The notes below the pieces were generated by a model, which searched no databases, had not been told where the DNA came from, and saw only the letters and a list, made by a program, of their open reading frames with translations. Positions 40,825 through 49,481 of a stretch of 64,000 bases of DNA are shown here, piece by piece. Made by a program: the position numbers and the translations under genes. Source of the stretch: Bacteriovorax sp. Seq25_V (lineage in GTDB: Bacteria; Bdellovibrionota; Bacteriovoracia; Bacteriovoracales; Bacteriovoracaceae); contig NZ_AUNI01000020.1 in NCBI RefSeq assembly GCF_000447795.1, positions 124,001-188,000 of the forward strand. Direction: 5' to 3'. Each line of letters opens with the position of its first letter. The stretch's first letter is position 1.

Positions 40825-42252
40825 ATGACTGTAAGAGTTAGATTTGCACCATCACCAACTGGTTACCTACATATCGGAGGAGCGAGAACTGCGCTTTACC
40901 AATACCTTTTCGCAAAAGCGATGGGTGGAACTTATGTACTTCGTATTGAAGATACAGATCTTGAAAGATCTAAAAGAGAATATGAAGAGAGCCAAATTGG
41001 AGATCTCAAGTGGTTAGGGATCGAGCACGGTGAAGGGCCAGATATCGGTGGAGAGTATGGACCTTACCGTCAATCTGAAAGAATGCAAATCTATGGTGAT
41101 ATTGCTTGGAAATTTATTGAGGAAGGAAAAGCATATCCGTGTTTCTTAACAAGTGAGGAACTTGAAGAGCTTACAGAGAAAGCGAATGCTGAAAAAATCG
41201 CTCCACATGCTTATCACGGAAAATATCGAGACTACGACCTTGCTGAAGCAAAGAAGAGAATCGAAGCAGGTGAAGAGTATGTTATTAGATTTAAAAACCC
41301 AGGAAAGAAATGGACGTTTACAGACCTTTCTCGTGGAGAAGTAACTTTCCCTGAAGATATGGTAGGTGACTTTGTTATTATCCGTTCAAATAAAATGCCT
41401 GTTTATAACTTTTGTTGTGCCGTTGATGATTGTCTAATGAAGATCAGTCATGTTATCCGCGCAGAAGAGCATTTAAATAATACTGTTAGACAGCTAATGA
41501 TCTATGATGCCATGGGGGCAGAGCCACCTCAGTTTTGTCACGTAACTCTTCTTGTTGGTGAAGATAGACAAAAACTTTCTAAGAGACATGGGGCGACTTC
41601 TGTAACTCAATACAAAGAGCTTCACTATCTTCCACAGGCAATGACAAATTACCTTTGTCTTCTTGGTTGGTCACATCCAGAAGAGAAAGATATTTTTGAT
41701 GTGAACGAACTTGGAGAAAAATTTGATCTTTCTAGGTTTTCTAAGACGTCAGCAATGTATGACATTAAGAAATTAAACTTTGTAAATGAGCAATGGTTAC
41801 GTGCTCTTCCTGATGCTGATATTGCGAAAGGAATGACTATTGCACTAGGGACGGACTCTGAATTTAATAAACAGAGTGATGAGTGGAAAGTAAAGTTTGC
41901 GAGCATCATGAAAGAAAAAATTCAACTTTTCTCTGATGTTGAGTCACACCTCCCAATCTTCTTTGATCCCGCTGCTGAAGAAGATGATCAGTATAAAGAA
42001 GCAATTGCTTGGGAAACTACAGCTCAAATTAAGACCTACTTAAATGAGGAAGTTTCAAAGCTTAGTGGTGATTTTATTGACGAGTCTCTTGTTGATACTT
42101 GGATGAACCATCTAAAAAGTGAATTAAAAATTAAGGGTAAACCATTATTCATGGGAACAAGAGTTTGCCTAACAGGTAGAGCACACGGACCAGATTTAAA
42201 ATCAGTTGTGTCATTAACTCCACTTGAAATCGTTAAGAAAAGATTAAGCTAA
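40825..42252 (+). CDS. gltX: glutamyl-tRNA synthetase
   Basis: This is a 475-residue class I aminoacyl-tRNA synthetase. The HIGH-type motif is HIGG (16-19) in SPTGYLHIGGARTALY, and the KMSKS-type motif is KLSKR (250-254). It charges tRNA-Glu (and possibly tRNA-Gln, if the organism uses the transamidation route) with glutamate in the cytoplasm. Length and motif order match GltX. AGAAGGATA precedes the ATG. tyrS starts 10 bp after its stop, so the two synthetase genes form an operon ending in the terminator at 43541. Confidence 0.97.
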   Translation: MTVRVRFAPSPTGYLHIGGARTALYQYLFAKAMGGTYVLRIEDTDLERSKREYEESQIGDLKWLGIEHGEGPDIGGEYGPYRQSERMQIYGDIAWKFIEEGKAYPCFLTSEELEELTEKANAEKIAPHAYHGKYRDYDLAEAKKRIEAGEEYVIRFKNPGKKWTFTDLSRGEVTFPEDMVGDFVIIRSNKMPVYNFCCAVDDCLMKISHVIRAEEHLNNTVRQLMIYDAMGAEPPQFCHVTLLVGEDRQKLSKRHGATSVTQYKELHYLPQAMTNYLCLLGWSHPEEKDIFDVNELGEKFDLSRFSKTSAMYDIKKLNFVNEQWLRALPDADIAKGMTIALGTDSEFNKQSDEWKVKFASIMKEKIQLFSDVESHLPIFFDPAAEEDDQYKEAIAWETTAQIKTYLNEEVSKLSGDFIDESLVDTWMNHLKSELKIKGKPLFMGTRVCLTGRAHGPDLKSVVSLTPLEIVKKRLS

Positions 42253-42262
42253 AGGATATTGC

Positions 42263-43534
42263 ATGAAGTTTTATGATGAATTAAAAGCCAGAGGTATTAT
42301 CGAGGCCATGAGTCACGATGAGTTAGAAGAAAAACTTAATAACGAAAGCCTTTCTTTCTATTGTGGTTATGATCCTTCTGCAAAGTCTTTACAGCTTGGT
42401 AACTTATTTACAATTGTGACGTGTATGCGTTTTCAAAATGCAGGACACAAGCCCTATATGCTAGTTGGTGGTGCTACTGGAATGATCGGTGATCCTTCAG
42501 GCAAGAGTGAAGAGAGAAACCTTCTTGACGAAGATACGCTGAAATCAAATATTGAAGGTATCACAAAGCAACTTGGTCAATTTGTAAGCTTCGATACTTC
42601 GAAGTCTAATGCTGCTGTAATGGTGAATAATCATGACTGGTGGGGGGGAATTGGATTCCTCGAGTTCTTAAGAACTATTGGAAAGCGTTTTAGAGTAAGT
42701 GAAATGCTTGCCAAAGACTCTGTTAAATCTCGTATTCAATCAGAATCAGGGATCAGCTTAACTGAATTCTCTTATCAAATTCTTCAGGCATATGACTTTG
42801 TTTGTTTAAATAAACAGCATAATGTGAAGCTTCAAATTGGTGGTTCTGATCAGTGGGGAAATATGACCGCTGGTACAGACCTTGTACGTAAGATGAATGG
42901 GGAGCAGGCCTTCTGTTTTACAATGCCACTAATTACAGATCAAAATGGAAATAAGTTTGGAAAGTCAGCTGGAAATGCTATTTTTCTTGATGGGGAGATG
43001 ACTTCTCCATATAAGATGTACCAATTTTTATTAAATGTTGATGATGCCATCGTCGATGGTCTTCTAAAGCGCTATACATTCCTAACTCTGGATGAAATTG
43101 CAACACTCGAAGATAAGACTAAGACTGAACCACATTTAAGAGTTGCTCAAAAGACTCTGGCAAGTGAAGTGGTAAAGCTTGTTCATGGTGAAGAAGGATT
43201 AGCCTCGGCACTTCGTGCAACGAGCTTCTTCTTCGGTGAAAAAATTGAAAATGTAACAGATAAAGAAATCTCTTCAATCTTTGAAGATGTTCCTTCCGTG
43301 ACACTCTCTAAAGACTTCTTAAATGAAGGTGAATTTTTAGAGGCCCTTGCTCAAACTCCACTTTTTAAATCAAAAGGGGAGGCTAGACGTAGCGTTGAAC
43401 AAAATGGAATCTCTATTAATAACGTAAAAGTTACAGCGGTTGATAAGAAGCTTTCTAAAGATGATCTCGCAAGTGAGACGGCTCTTCTCGTTAAAAAGGG
43501 AAAGAAAAATTACTGTGTAATTAAATTTGAATAA
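42263..43534 (+). CDS. tyrS: tyrosyl-tRNA synthetase
   Basis: This is a 423-residue class I synthetase. CGYDPSAKSLQLGN (34-47) replaces HIGH, and KFGKSAG near residue 230 is the KMSKS motif. A C-terminal S4 RNA-binding domain (LFKSKGEARRSVEQNGISI) is present. It charges tRNA-Tyr in the cytoplasm. This is the TyrRS group with LQLGN and KFGKS. It is in an operon with gltX. AAAGGAT precedes the ATG. Confidence 0.97.
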   Translation: MKFYDELKARGIIEAMSHDELEEKLNNESLSFYCGYDPSAKSLQLGNLFTIVTCMRFQNAGHKPYMLVGGATGMIGDPSGKSEERNLLDEDTLKSNIEGITKQLGQFVSFDTSKSNAAVMVNNHDWWGGIGFLEFLRTIGKRFRVSEMLAKDSVKSRIQSESGISLTEFSYQILQAYDFVCLNKQHNVKLQIGGSDQWGNMTAGTDLVRKMNGEQAFCFTMPLITDQNGNKFGKSAGNAIFLDGEMTSPYKMYQFLLNVDDAIVDGLLKRYTFLTLDEIATLEDKTKTEPHLRVAQKTLASEVVKLVHGEEGLASALRATSFFFGEKIENVTDKEISSIFEDVPSVTLSKDFLNEGEFLEALAQTPLFKSKGEARRSVEQNGISINNVKVTAVDKKLSKDDLASETALLVKKGKKNYCVIKFE

Positions 43535-43540
43535 GAGTAG

Positions 43541-43565
43541 AGGAGGTCATTGACCTCCTTTTTTT
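43541..43565 (+). terminator. intrinsic terminator after tyrS
   Basis: AGGAGGT (43541-43547) pairs with ACCTCCT (43553-43559) with a 5-nt loop, followed by six T residues that run up to the stop of the convergent LOV gene. Confidence 0.92.
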
Positions 43566-43566
43566 G

Positions 43567-44148
43567 TTAAATTGATCTTATATAGTCAATTATTTTCTTT
43601 ATTTCTGTTTTAGTTTCTTCTTTGACTACCATCGCACTTTCCTGGTCTGTGAAGTATTGCATTGATCGGATATTTGCAAAGATTCTCTCTAGCGGATTAG
43701 AGACGTTGTGCTCGATTTCGTTTGTACTAATCTTCGATTCTATTGTTTCTGTAAGTGTTGTATCGAGAATTTTTTCTTTCTTTTCTGTGATATCACTTTG
43801 AATCCCAATAAAATATCGAACACCTAATAGCTCATGCTCAATCGGTATTAGCATTAATCTATTCCAAAATGGTGTACCATCTTTCTTATAGTTAATGAGA
43901 TCATACCAACAGCATATACCCTTTGATATAGAGTTCTTAAGAGACTTTGTAACCTCTTGATCACTTCCTGGTCCTTGTAAGAAACGACAGTTTCGATTTA
44001 TTGACTCAGCTGCCGTATATCCGGTAATTTCTGTGAAATAACTATTTATGTAAACGAGTGGAGAATCTTCTTTTTCTAGATCGACGATGGTAAAGCACTC
44101 ATCAAACTCATTTCCACATTGTGTAAGAACATCAAGAATTGATTTCAT
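43567..44148 (-). CDS. LOV blue-light sensor fused to a DHp-like histidine segment, no ATPase domain
   Basis: This is a 193-residue protein. Residues 15-122 form a LOV-type PAS domain with the photoactive motif NRNCRFLQG (Cys54) and the FMN-contacting NYKKDGTPFWN (Asn86, Asn96) and Gln117 in FIGIQSDI. In LOV proteins this Cys bonds to FMN under blue light. The remaining part contains E-H147-N-V-S-N-P-L (146-153), the H-box pattern of histidine-kinase DHp domains, then a second helix ending at residue 193. No CA (ATPase) domain follows. It might be a light-controlled dimeric phosphotransfer or kinase-modulating protein. The start overlaps the permease stop by 1 bp. Confidence 0.8.
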   Translation of the reverse strand: MKSILDVLTQCGNEFDECFTIVDLEKEDSPLVYINSYFTEITGYTAAESINRNCRFLQGPGSDQEVTKSLKNSISKGICCWYDLINYKKDGTPFWNRLMLIPIEHELLGVRYFIGIQSDITEKKEKILDTTLTETIESKISTNEIEHNVSNPLERIFANIRSMQYFTDQESAMVVKEETKTEIKKIIDYIRSI

Positions 44149-46322
44149 TATTTATTAATTCCTTTTCCACTTGGGTGGATTGAGATGACGGAACAAGTTG
44201 CTTGATCAATTATCTGATCCTCGACACTTGAAAAAATATCATGCCATCTATAATTCTTCTCACTACCAATGATAAGTAGGTCAAATTCAGCACTGTTTTG
44301 TACAATAGTAGAGACAGAGTTTTTGCCAGTCAAAATAATAATACTTTTTCTGACTCGAACGTCATTTGTACGAATTTCTAGCTCATGCTCAATTGATTGG
44401 CAACGCTCAATCGCCTCATTTTTATTAACAAAGTACGCAAAAGCTATTTCTGCTTTATTTGTTACTGCAAGGGCCTCTGCTGTTGAAATAATGATTTCAT
44501 CATTATGGTCTAGATTAAGCACGACGAGTATCTTTCTAATATAACGAACACCCTTATCCTTGAAGATAACAAGATGGCATTCGAGATGGGCCTTAAGCCA
44601 AGTGATTGGAGAGTGAAGGGTGATAGTTCCTCGACTTTTTCCGCTCCATTCCATGAAGAGCCACTTTGAGTGCATTCGCTGAGAGAGTTCAAAAATTGTC
44701 TTTGAGATGTCGTGAGTGACAACGGGATCAAAAGTAAGAGGTTTTCCTTTTTCAATTGCCATCGCAATGACACGTCGGCGAAGAGATTTAAGTTCAGGAG
44801 GCTCTTCAATGAAATCACTTAAGTCCGATTGTTCAGGAGCTTCAGTAAGATGAGCGACTTCAATTAGGTCATCATTTTCTGATAGTGCAACACCCATTTC
44901 AACAAGCATTTCTGGAGATCGTTCTTTCCCTAGAAGAGTTATTACAATTTGGGCATCACGATTAAAAGTTGCAGACTCCATTTTATTTATCTCATCATCT
45001 CGTTGTTTGGTTAGATCTTTTCTCTTTCCATGAATTCCAATAACACCCTTTCTATCTACCCTTTTCCTAGCATAGGAAAAATAGATTATGAGACCAGGTA
45101 TCGAAATTCCGAGTAGTCCAACAATTGCGACACTTCCCATTTTTAGGAGAAGAAAGCTTGTGAGTGTTATTCCTATCATCTGAGTGAATGGATAGAGAAT
45201 ACTTTTATATGTCGGCCTATACCAGTGAACGCGAGTTTCTCTTAGTATGATAACTGCAATATTCTCAAAAAGATAAATAGCAAGAATGAAAGCAGAAGCT
45301 AATTTGGCAATTTTCGTAATATCGATGAATGAAATTATAAAGAGAATAATAATTCCAGAGCTAATAATACTCACAATAGGAGTTTTGAAATTTATGTGTA
45401 GCTTTCCAAAGCTCTTTGGAAGTAATCCATCTCTACTCATGGCAAATGGGAAACGAGATGCTGCCAGTAGACCTGCATTAGCCATTGAGGTCATTGTGAT
45501 AATTGCAATAACTGAGATAGCTATTCCTATGTAGTCACCTGCATATGCTTTGGTCATTGTGTATATAGGCCTAAGGTTTCCTGATAACTTTGATAGTTCG
45601 ACATATTTAGATAGTGCAAATGTTGTTGTACAGTAAACAATCGTGACAATAAGTAGAGATATTAAAATTCCACGAGGAAGATTCTTTTCTGGTTTTTTTA
45701 TTTCTTCTGCTATAGCTGCAACTTTGGTTACCCCCGCAAAAGAAACAAAGACAAGACCAGTACTTTTGATTAAACCTTCTATACCATTTTGTAGAAATGC
45801 TGTATCACCTGAAACTTCCAGTGGGTTTAGAATCACTAGGGTATCAAGTAAGACTAAACTACTAATGGCCGTGATGACGATAAAGATTAAAAAATTACTT
45901 ATTTTTCCCACACCAAAAATATTTATAAAGGTTATCGCGATAGCGAGCACTAGTGCTACTTCTTTAATATTAACGTTACTTAGAATGTTGAGATATGCTC
46001 CAAAGCCCATGAGGGCAAATGCTGACTTGAGCAAAAGAGATATCCAAAGACCTAGGCCTGCAATTGTTCCTGCCATCGGGCCAAATGTTCTATCAAGATA
46101 AATATATGTACCACCACTTGATGGCATTGCTGTGGCAAGTTCTGATTTTGAAATAGCGGCCGGTAGGACACAAATTGCTGCTAGTAAATAGGAGAGCCAT
46201 ACACTTTCACCAGTGATGGAAAAAGCGAGACCTGGAAGAACGAAGATTCCAGAGCCAAGCATAGAGCTTATGCAAATTGCGATGACAGAGCTTAGTCCTA
46301 AGCTTCGTTCTAATTTTTTCAT
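44148..46322 (-). CDS. APC-family amino-acid permease with two C-terminal USP domains
   Basis: This is a 724-residue protein. Residues 1-410 or so form an APC permease of 12 helices, starting with the family signature SVIAICISSMLGSGIFVLPG (helix 1) and with a PSSGGTYIYLDRTFGP loop. Residues 445-720 resemble two universal stress protein (USP)-like segments: IVITLLGKERSPEM and, after a linker, ILVVLNLDHNDE, then a DLLIIGSEKNYRW nucleotide-site-like segment. It transports amino acids or amines across the inner membrane, and the USP domains may sense ATP. It is in the same operon as the LOV gene and after the REC proteins. The substrate is unknown. Confidence 0.88.
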   Translation of the reverse strand: MKKLERSLGLSSVIAICISSMLGSGIFVLPGLAFSITGESVWLSYLLAAICVLPAAISKSELATAMPSSGGTYIYLDRTFGPMAGTIAGLGLWISLLLKSAFALMGFGAYLNILSNVNIKEVALVLAIAITFINIFGVGKISNFLIFIVITAISSLVLLDTLVILNPLEVSGDTAFLQNGIEGLIKSTGLVFVSFAGVTKVAAIAEEIKKPEKNLPRGILISLLIVTIVYCTTTFALSKYVELSKLSGNLRPIYTMTKAYAGDYIGIAISVIAIITMTSMANAGLLAASRFPFAMSRDGLLPKSFGKLHINFKTPIVSIISSGIIILFIISFIDITKIAKLASAFILAIYLFENIAVIILRETRVHWYRPTYKSILYPFTQMIGITLTSFLLLKMGSVAIVGLLGISIPGLIIYFSYARKRVDRKGVIGIHGKRKDLTKQRDDEINKMESATFNRDAQIVITLLGKERSPEMLVEMGVALSENDDLIEVAHLTEAPEQSDLSDFIEEPPELKSLRRRVIAMAIEKGKPLTFDPVVTHDISKTIFELSQRMHSKWLFMEWSGKSRGTITLHSPITWLKAHLECHLVIFKDKGVRYIRKILVVLNLDHNDEIIISTAEALAVTNKAEIAFAYFVNKNEAIERCQSIEHELEIRTNDVRVRKSIIILTGKNSVSTIVQNSAEFDLLIIGSEKNYRWHDIFSSVEDQIIDQATCSVISIHPSGKGINK

Positions 46323-46360
46323 GCAAGCGTATCGGAAGAAAAATCAATTAATTTAGATAC

Positions 46361-47047
46361 TTATGTTATTGGAGGGGATTCGATGAGTATCTTTCTAATC
46401 GCAGGGAAAAGAGCTGCATGTTCTTGCTCGTCAAGTTCAATTTTAAATATATACCCACCGTGCTCTCGATCGAGTGTTACTTCTTTGATAATAAAGTTAT
46501 GACCGGCCAAGAAGCCATTGTTGATTTCTATGTATGTGCCTTTTGCGATATAGTTCTTAGAAAGAACACGGATATATTCCTCTGTAATAGAGTGAATAGT
46601 TAATGGTAGTTCAAAGAAACACTCAAGATCTCCTGTAGGAATTGCAAAGAATGGGAAGGCATTCTGTTCATTGAATCTTTCTAAGTAGAGATCAACTTTA
46701 CTCATCAGAATTTTATTATCTAGCGGTTTTTGAATATAGTCATTTGCACCACACTCAAGAGCAAGTTGAATATCTTCATCACTATCTCTTCTGGACATAA
46801 TAATGATAATAATTTGGTTGCCTATCTTTCTTCTCATCATTTCGATGATTTTAAATCCTACTCCGTTAAAATCTCCTATGTTTAGATCTACTAGACAGAG
46901 GTGTGGCTTGAAAGATACAATTTTTTTGAAAAATTCTTCGAGGGAAGTAGCTGTCTCAATAGCATATGAGTTTTTCTTTAAAATAACTTTTAGATAGTTG
47001 TTGATGTCAGCATCATCATCAATAGTAAGAATTCTTCTTTCGTTCAC
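46361..47047 (-). CDS. response regulator: REC plus beta-rich, PilZ-like C-terminal domain
   Basis: This is a 228-residue protein. The REC domain (residues 4-125) has Asp10-12 (IDDD), phosphoacceptor Asp54 (LVDLNIGDFNG), Ser85 and Lys107 (QKPL). Residues 135-225 are beta-rich and have an ITEEYIRVLS...GTYIEI pattern that resembles a PilZ barrel, but the usual RxxxR c-di-GMP motif is missing. There is no DNA-binding domain. It neighbours a second REC protein of the same layout, 1 bp away, in a six-gene operon with the LOV sensor and HPt genes. The output is unknown. Confidence 0.8.
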   Translation of the reverse strand: MNERRILTIDDDADINNYLKVILKKNSYAIETATSLEEFFKKIVSFKPHLCLVDLNIGDFNGVGFKIIEMMRRKIGNQIIIIIMSRRDSDEDIQLALECGANDYIQKPLDNKILMSKVDLYLERFNEQNAFPFFAIPTGDLECFFELPLTIHSITEEYIRVLSKNYIAKGTYIEINNGFLAGHNFIIKEVTLDREHGGYIFKIELDEQEHAALFPAIRKILIESPPIT

Positions 47048-47048
47048 A

Positions 47049-47729
47049 CTAAGCCTTCTTCGTTTTTAATGACCTAATACCTTTTAGATCTTTTTCTTTT
47101 AGACCTACAATACTGACATCAGTGTCATAGATTCCTGGTTGTACATCACGACTAGGTCGGTGAATAACAAACTGGGCACGATCAATTTCAATTTTCTTTA
47201 GAAATTTACTGCTTATATTGAGCTTCATTTTTTCACTAAATTTAATTTTTGATCTCAATACCAGTTCAACTTCGCTAATTTTTGTCACTTGCCCCATACA
47301 TTTTGCCGTTAGCCTACTTGTGTTTTGGTCTACGATTGTAGCTTCCAGGAGATCTAGGTCTGGCATGATTTTTTTCATTGTGGTCATAAGTATATTATTA
47401 TTGATAGGCTTTATTAGATAACCATTTGTTCCTATACGCTGAGACAGCTCTATCGCTTTTTTACTTGATAGGGAACTTATCATTATAACTTTTATGCGAC
47501 GGTGTGGATCAATTTTACGTACTTGTGAAATAAAATTGAAGCCATTTTCATTCTCGAGATTAATATCCAATAGAATAAGATGTGGGTAAATTGCAGTAAG
47601 CTTCTTCTCAGCTGAAAGTGAATCTTCTGCTTCATGTACTTCATGACCCATTCCTTCGAGCAACTTTCGAAGATATACTCTCATGTCCGGATCATCATCA
47701 ATTATTAAAATACTCTTACTCTTTCTCAT
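47049..47729 (-). CDS. response regulator: REC plus PilZ-like C-terminal domain
   Basis: This is a 226-residue protein. The REC domain has Asp11-13 (IIDDD), phosphoacceptor Asp55 (LLDINLENENG) and Lys in IKPI. The C-terminal 95 residues or so carry CMGQVTKISEVELVLRS, then a KMKLNISSKFLKKI stretch, a beta-barrel-like pattern similar to the neighbouring protein's C-terminus. No canonical c-di-GMP or DNA-binding residues are seen. Its start overlaps the stop of the HPt gene by 4 bp, so co-translation with the HPt partner is likely. Confidence 0.8.
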   Translation of the reverse strand: MRKSKSILIIDDDPDMRVYLRKLLEGMGHEVHEAEDSLSAEKKLTAIYPHLILLDINLENENGFNFISQVRKIDPHRRIKVIMISSLSSKKAIELSQRIGTNGYLIKPINNNILMTTMKKIMPDLDLLEATIVDQNTSRLTAKCMGQVTKISEVELVLRSKIKFSEKMKLNISSKFLKKIEIDRAQFVIHRPSRDVQPGIYDTDVSIVGLKEKDLKGIRSLKTKKA

Positions 47730-48019
47730 ATGAATTTGACTTGAATATCCTGCATAAATGCTTCAAAATTTTTGATAAGATCACCAACTTTTTCAAAATT
47801 TCCATTTTTACATTCAAGTTCGATATTCTTAGCAATTTTTCCTAGTTCATCAAAACCATAACCACCTGAACTACCAGATACACGATGTCCAATTTTTTCT
47901 ATCGTTGAGTAGTCTTTAACCGCAAAGGCGTCATTTAGTAGTCCGATATCCTTGCGTCTGTTCTCGAGGAAGCTGGGTAAGATATCTTTAAGTTCTTCAT
48001 CAACTTCAATGATTGGCAT
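47726..48019 (-). CDS. stand-alone HPt phosphotransfer protein
   Basis: This is a 97-residue, all-helical protein with the HPt motif IGHRVSGSSGGYGFDEL (phosphoacceptor His45). It moves phosphate between receiver domains in a multistep phosphorelay. Overlap with the next REC gene (4 bp) and a 3-bp gap to the REC-HD gene make it the centre of this operon. Being a separate protein, it can serve several of the receivers encoded on both strands here. Confidence 0.88.
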   Translation of the reverse strand: MPIIEVDEELKDILPSFLENRRKDIGLLNDAFAVKDYSTIEKIGHRVSGSSGGYGFDELGKIAKNIELECKNGNFEKVGDLIKNFEAFMQDIQVKFI

Positions 48020-48022
48020 TTT

Positions 48023-49351
48023 TTACTCCTCATCTGTAATTAGAAATTTATCTTTGATTGCTTTTAAAATTTTATAGAAATTCTTGTGCGCAAATTTATA
48101 ATTTAATATTGTAAAAATCTCTCTTAGTTTTTCAGGTTTAAATTCATAATGATACAGCTCATTAGAAAAAGCATGAGCCACTAGAAAGGTCAAAGTGGTG
48201 ACTGAATTATTTGTATTCATCTGACTTTCATTATAAGGATAATTCTCATCAAAACTATGTTGAATTGTTAAAATCTTTTGAATTTCATCACTTATATCTG
48301 TAAAATTCTTATTATTCTCAAGAAGTTTAACATGTTTTCTTATTATCTGTTGTTCATCATATGTTAAGTCTTTGATCTTTTCTGGCCTTATGTCATGAAT
48401 GTAATTTAAATCGGCCCTTTCAATACCTAGGTCATGAATTAGTGATGCCATTGCAAGTCTTTCATTTGCTTGCTTTGTTAGCCCAACTTCACCGGAAATA
48501 TGTGAGCAAATGCATGTTATCAAAAATGTGTGATCGTAAGAATAATCATTTGATTTTAGCAGAGATTCGATCAGTCCTTTAAAGCTAGATTTGTGGGCCT
48601 GCTCAATTGCCTGTAAAGCAAGTTTAGAACTTTCATCGATAGAGTATTGTGAAATTCCTAGTTGTTTCACCAGGGAGGCTAGGTAGAGGTGCTGTTTCTT
48701 TGCATTTTCTAAGAAATCACTTTCACTATTAGTGTTTTTTAAAAAATTTGTTGATGTAAATTCAACGAGAAAGTCTTCGTAATCTTCTGCTAATATATAG
48801 AAATACTTAATTTCTTTTTGAATGTAGCGTTGAATAAAGTCCATTTCATATTCATGTTCTTTATTAATGATTTTAACGTACTTTTCCTTATTTATTTCGA
48901 TGAAGATTGAACATTTTGTGTAGTTGAATCTCGTAAAGTTATATATTGGAACTCTTCGATATTTACTTTGTTCTCCATCTCCGTCGTAGTTCAAAATTTT
49001 ATTAAGCATTGCCGTGATGTCTTTTGGTCGGGCAGGTTTTTGAAGTGAAGATAGTCTCTGATCATTTGAATCTGTTAGGAAATCTACTTCTTCAAGGTTT
49101 CTACTTGTGAAAAGTAAAAACTGCGTTTCGCTATTATGAGTTCTTAGATGTATATAAACGTCTTCGCCAGTACCAAATGGAGGCATTTCATAATCACAAA
49201 TAATTAAATCGAAACTATAACGATCTAGTTCTGCGATAGCCGTATTTGGGCACGATGCCCTGACTATCGTGGCACTTTCAAACGCATTTTCAACTATTAT
49301 ACATATAAGCTCGAGAATTGCGTTATCATCATCGACGATTAATATATTCAT
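48023..49351 (-). CDS. response regulator with a degenerate HD-GYP domain
   Basis: This is a 442-residue protein. The REC domain has Asp7-9 and phosphoacceptor Asp53 (ICDYEMPPFG). A middle region (about 135-225) contains the KYVKI ... YIQKEIKYFYI pattern common in such regulators. The C-terminal HD domain keeps a first His (YDHT), ASLIHDLG and a later His (IRKHVKLLEN), but the HHExxDGxGYP motif is reduced to QHSFDENYPY. The c-di-GMP phosphodiesterase activity of HD-GYP proteins is therefore uncertain; it may bind rather than cleave. It is first in the minus-strand operon. Confidence 0.85.
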   Translation of the reverse strand: MNILIVDDDNAILELICIIVENAFESATIVRASCPNTAIAELDRYSFDLIICDYEMPPFGTGEDVYIHLRTHNSETQFLLFTSRNLEEVDFLTDSNDQRLSSLQKPARPKDITAMLNKILNYDGDGEQSKYRRVPIYNFTRFNYTKCSIFIEINKEKYVKIINKEHEYEMDFIQRYIQKEIKYFYILAEDYEDFLVEFTSTNFLKNTNSESDFLENAKKQHLYLASLVKQLGISQYSIDESSKLALQAIEQAHKSSFKGLIESLLKSNDYSYDHTFLITCICSHISGEVGLTKQANERLAMASLIHDLGIERADLNYIHDIRPEKIKDLTYDEQQIIRKHVKLLENNKNFTDISDEIQKILTIQHSFDENYPYNESQMNTNNSVTTLTFLVAHAFSNELYHYEFKPEKLREIFTILNYKFAHKNFYKILKAIKDKFLITDEE

Positions 49352-49481
49352 TAATTTTACCTCTTATTTATTATCGGCAGGTAAAGATAATTGCTTGAGA
49401 GTACGATAAGGAATATATGCTAAATAAAAAGTTAATAAAATCACACATTTTAGGAGCATACATCTTGTATACTGAAATTAT

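Noticed and set aside
45643-46101. 152-codon plus-strand ORF opposite the permease gene
   Set aside because: It has the composition of a shadow of transmembrane codons (Ile, Ser, Thr, Pro rich) and no RBS. The opposite strand has clear APC motifs.
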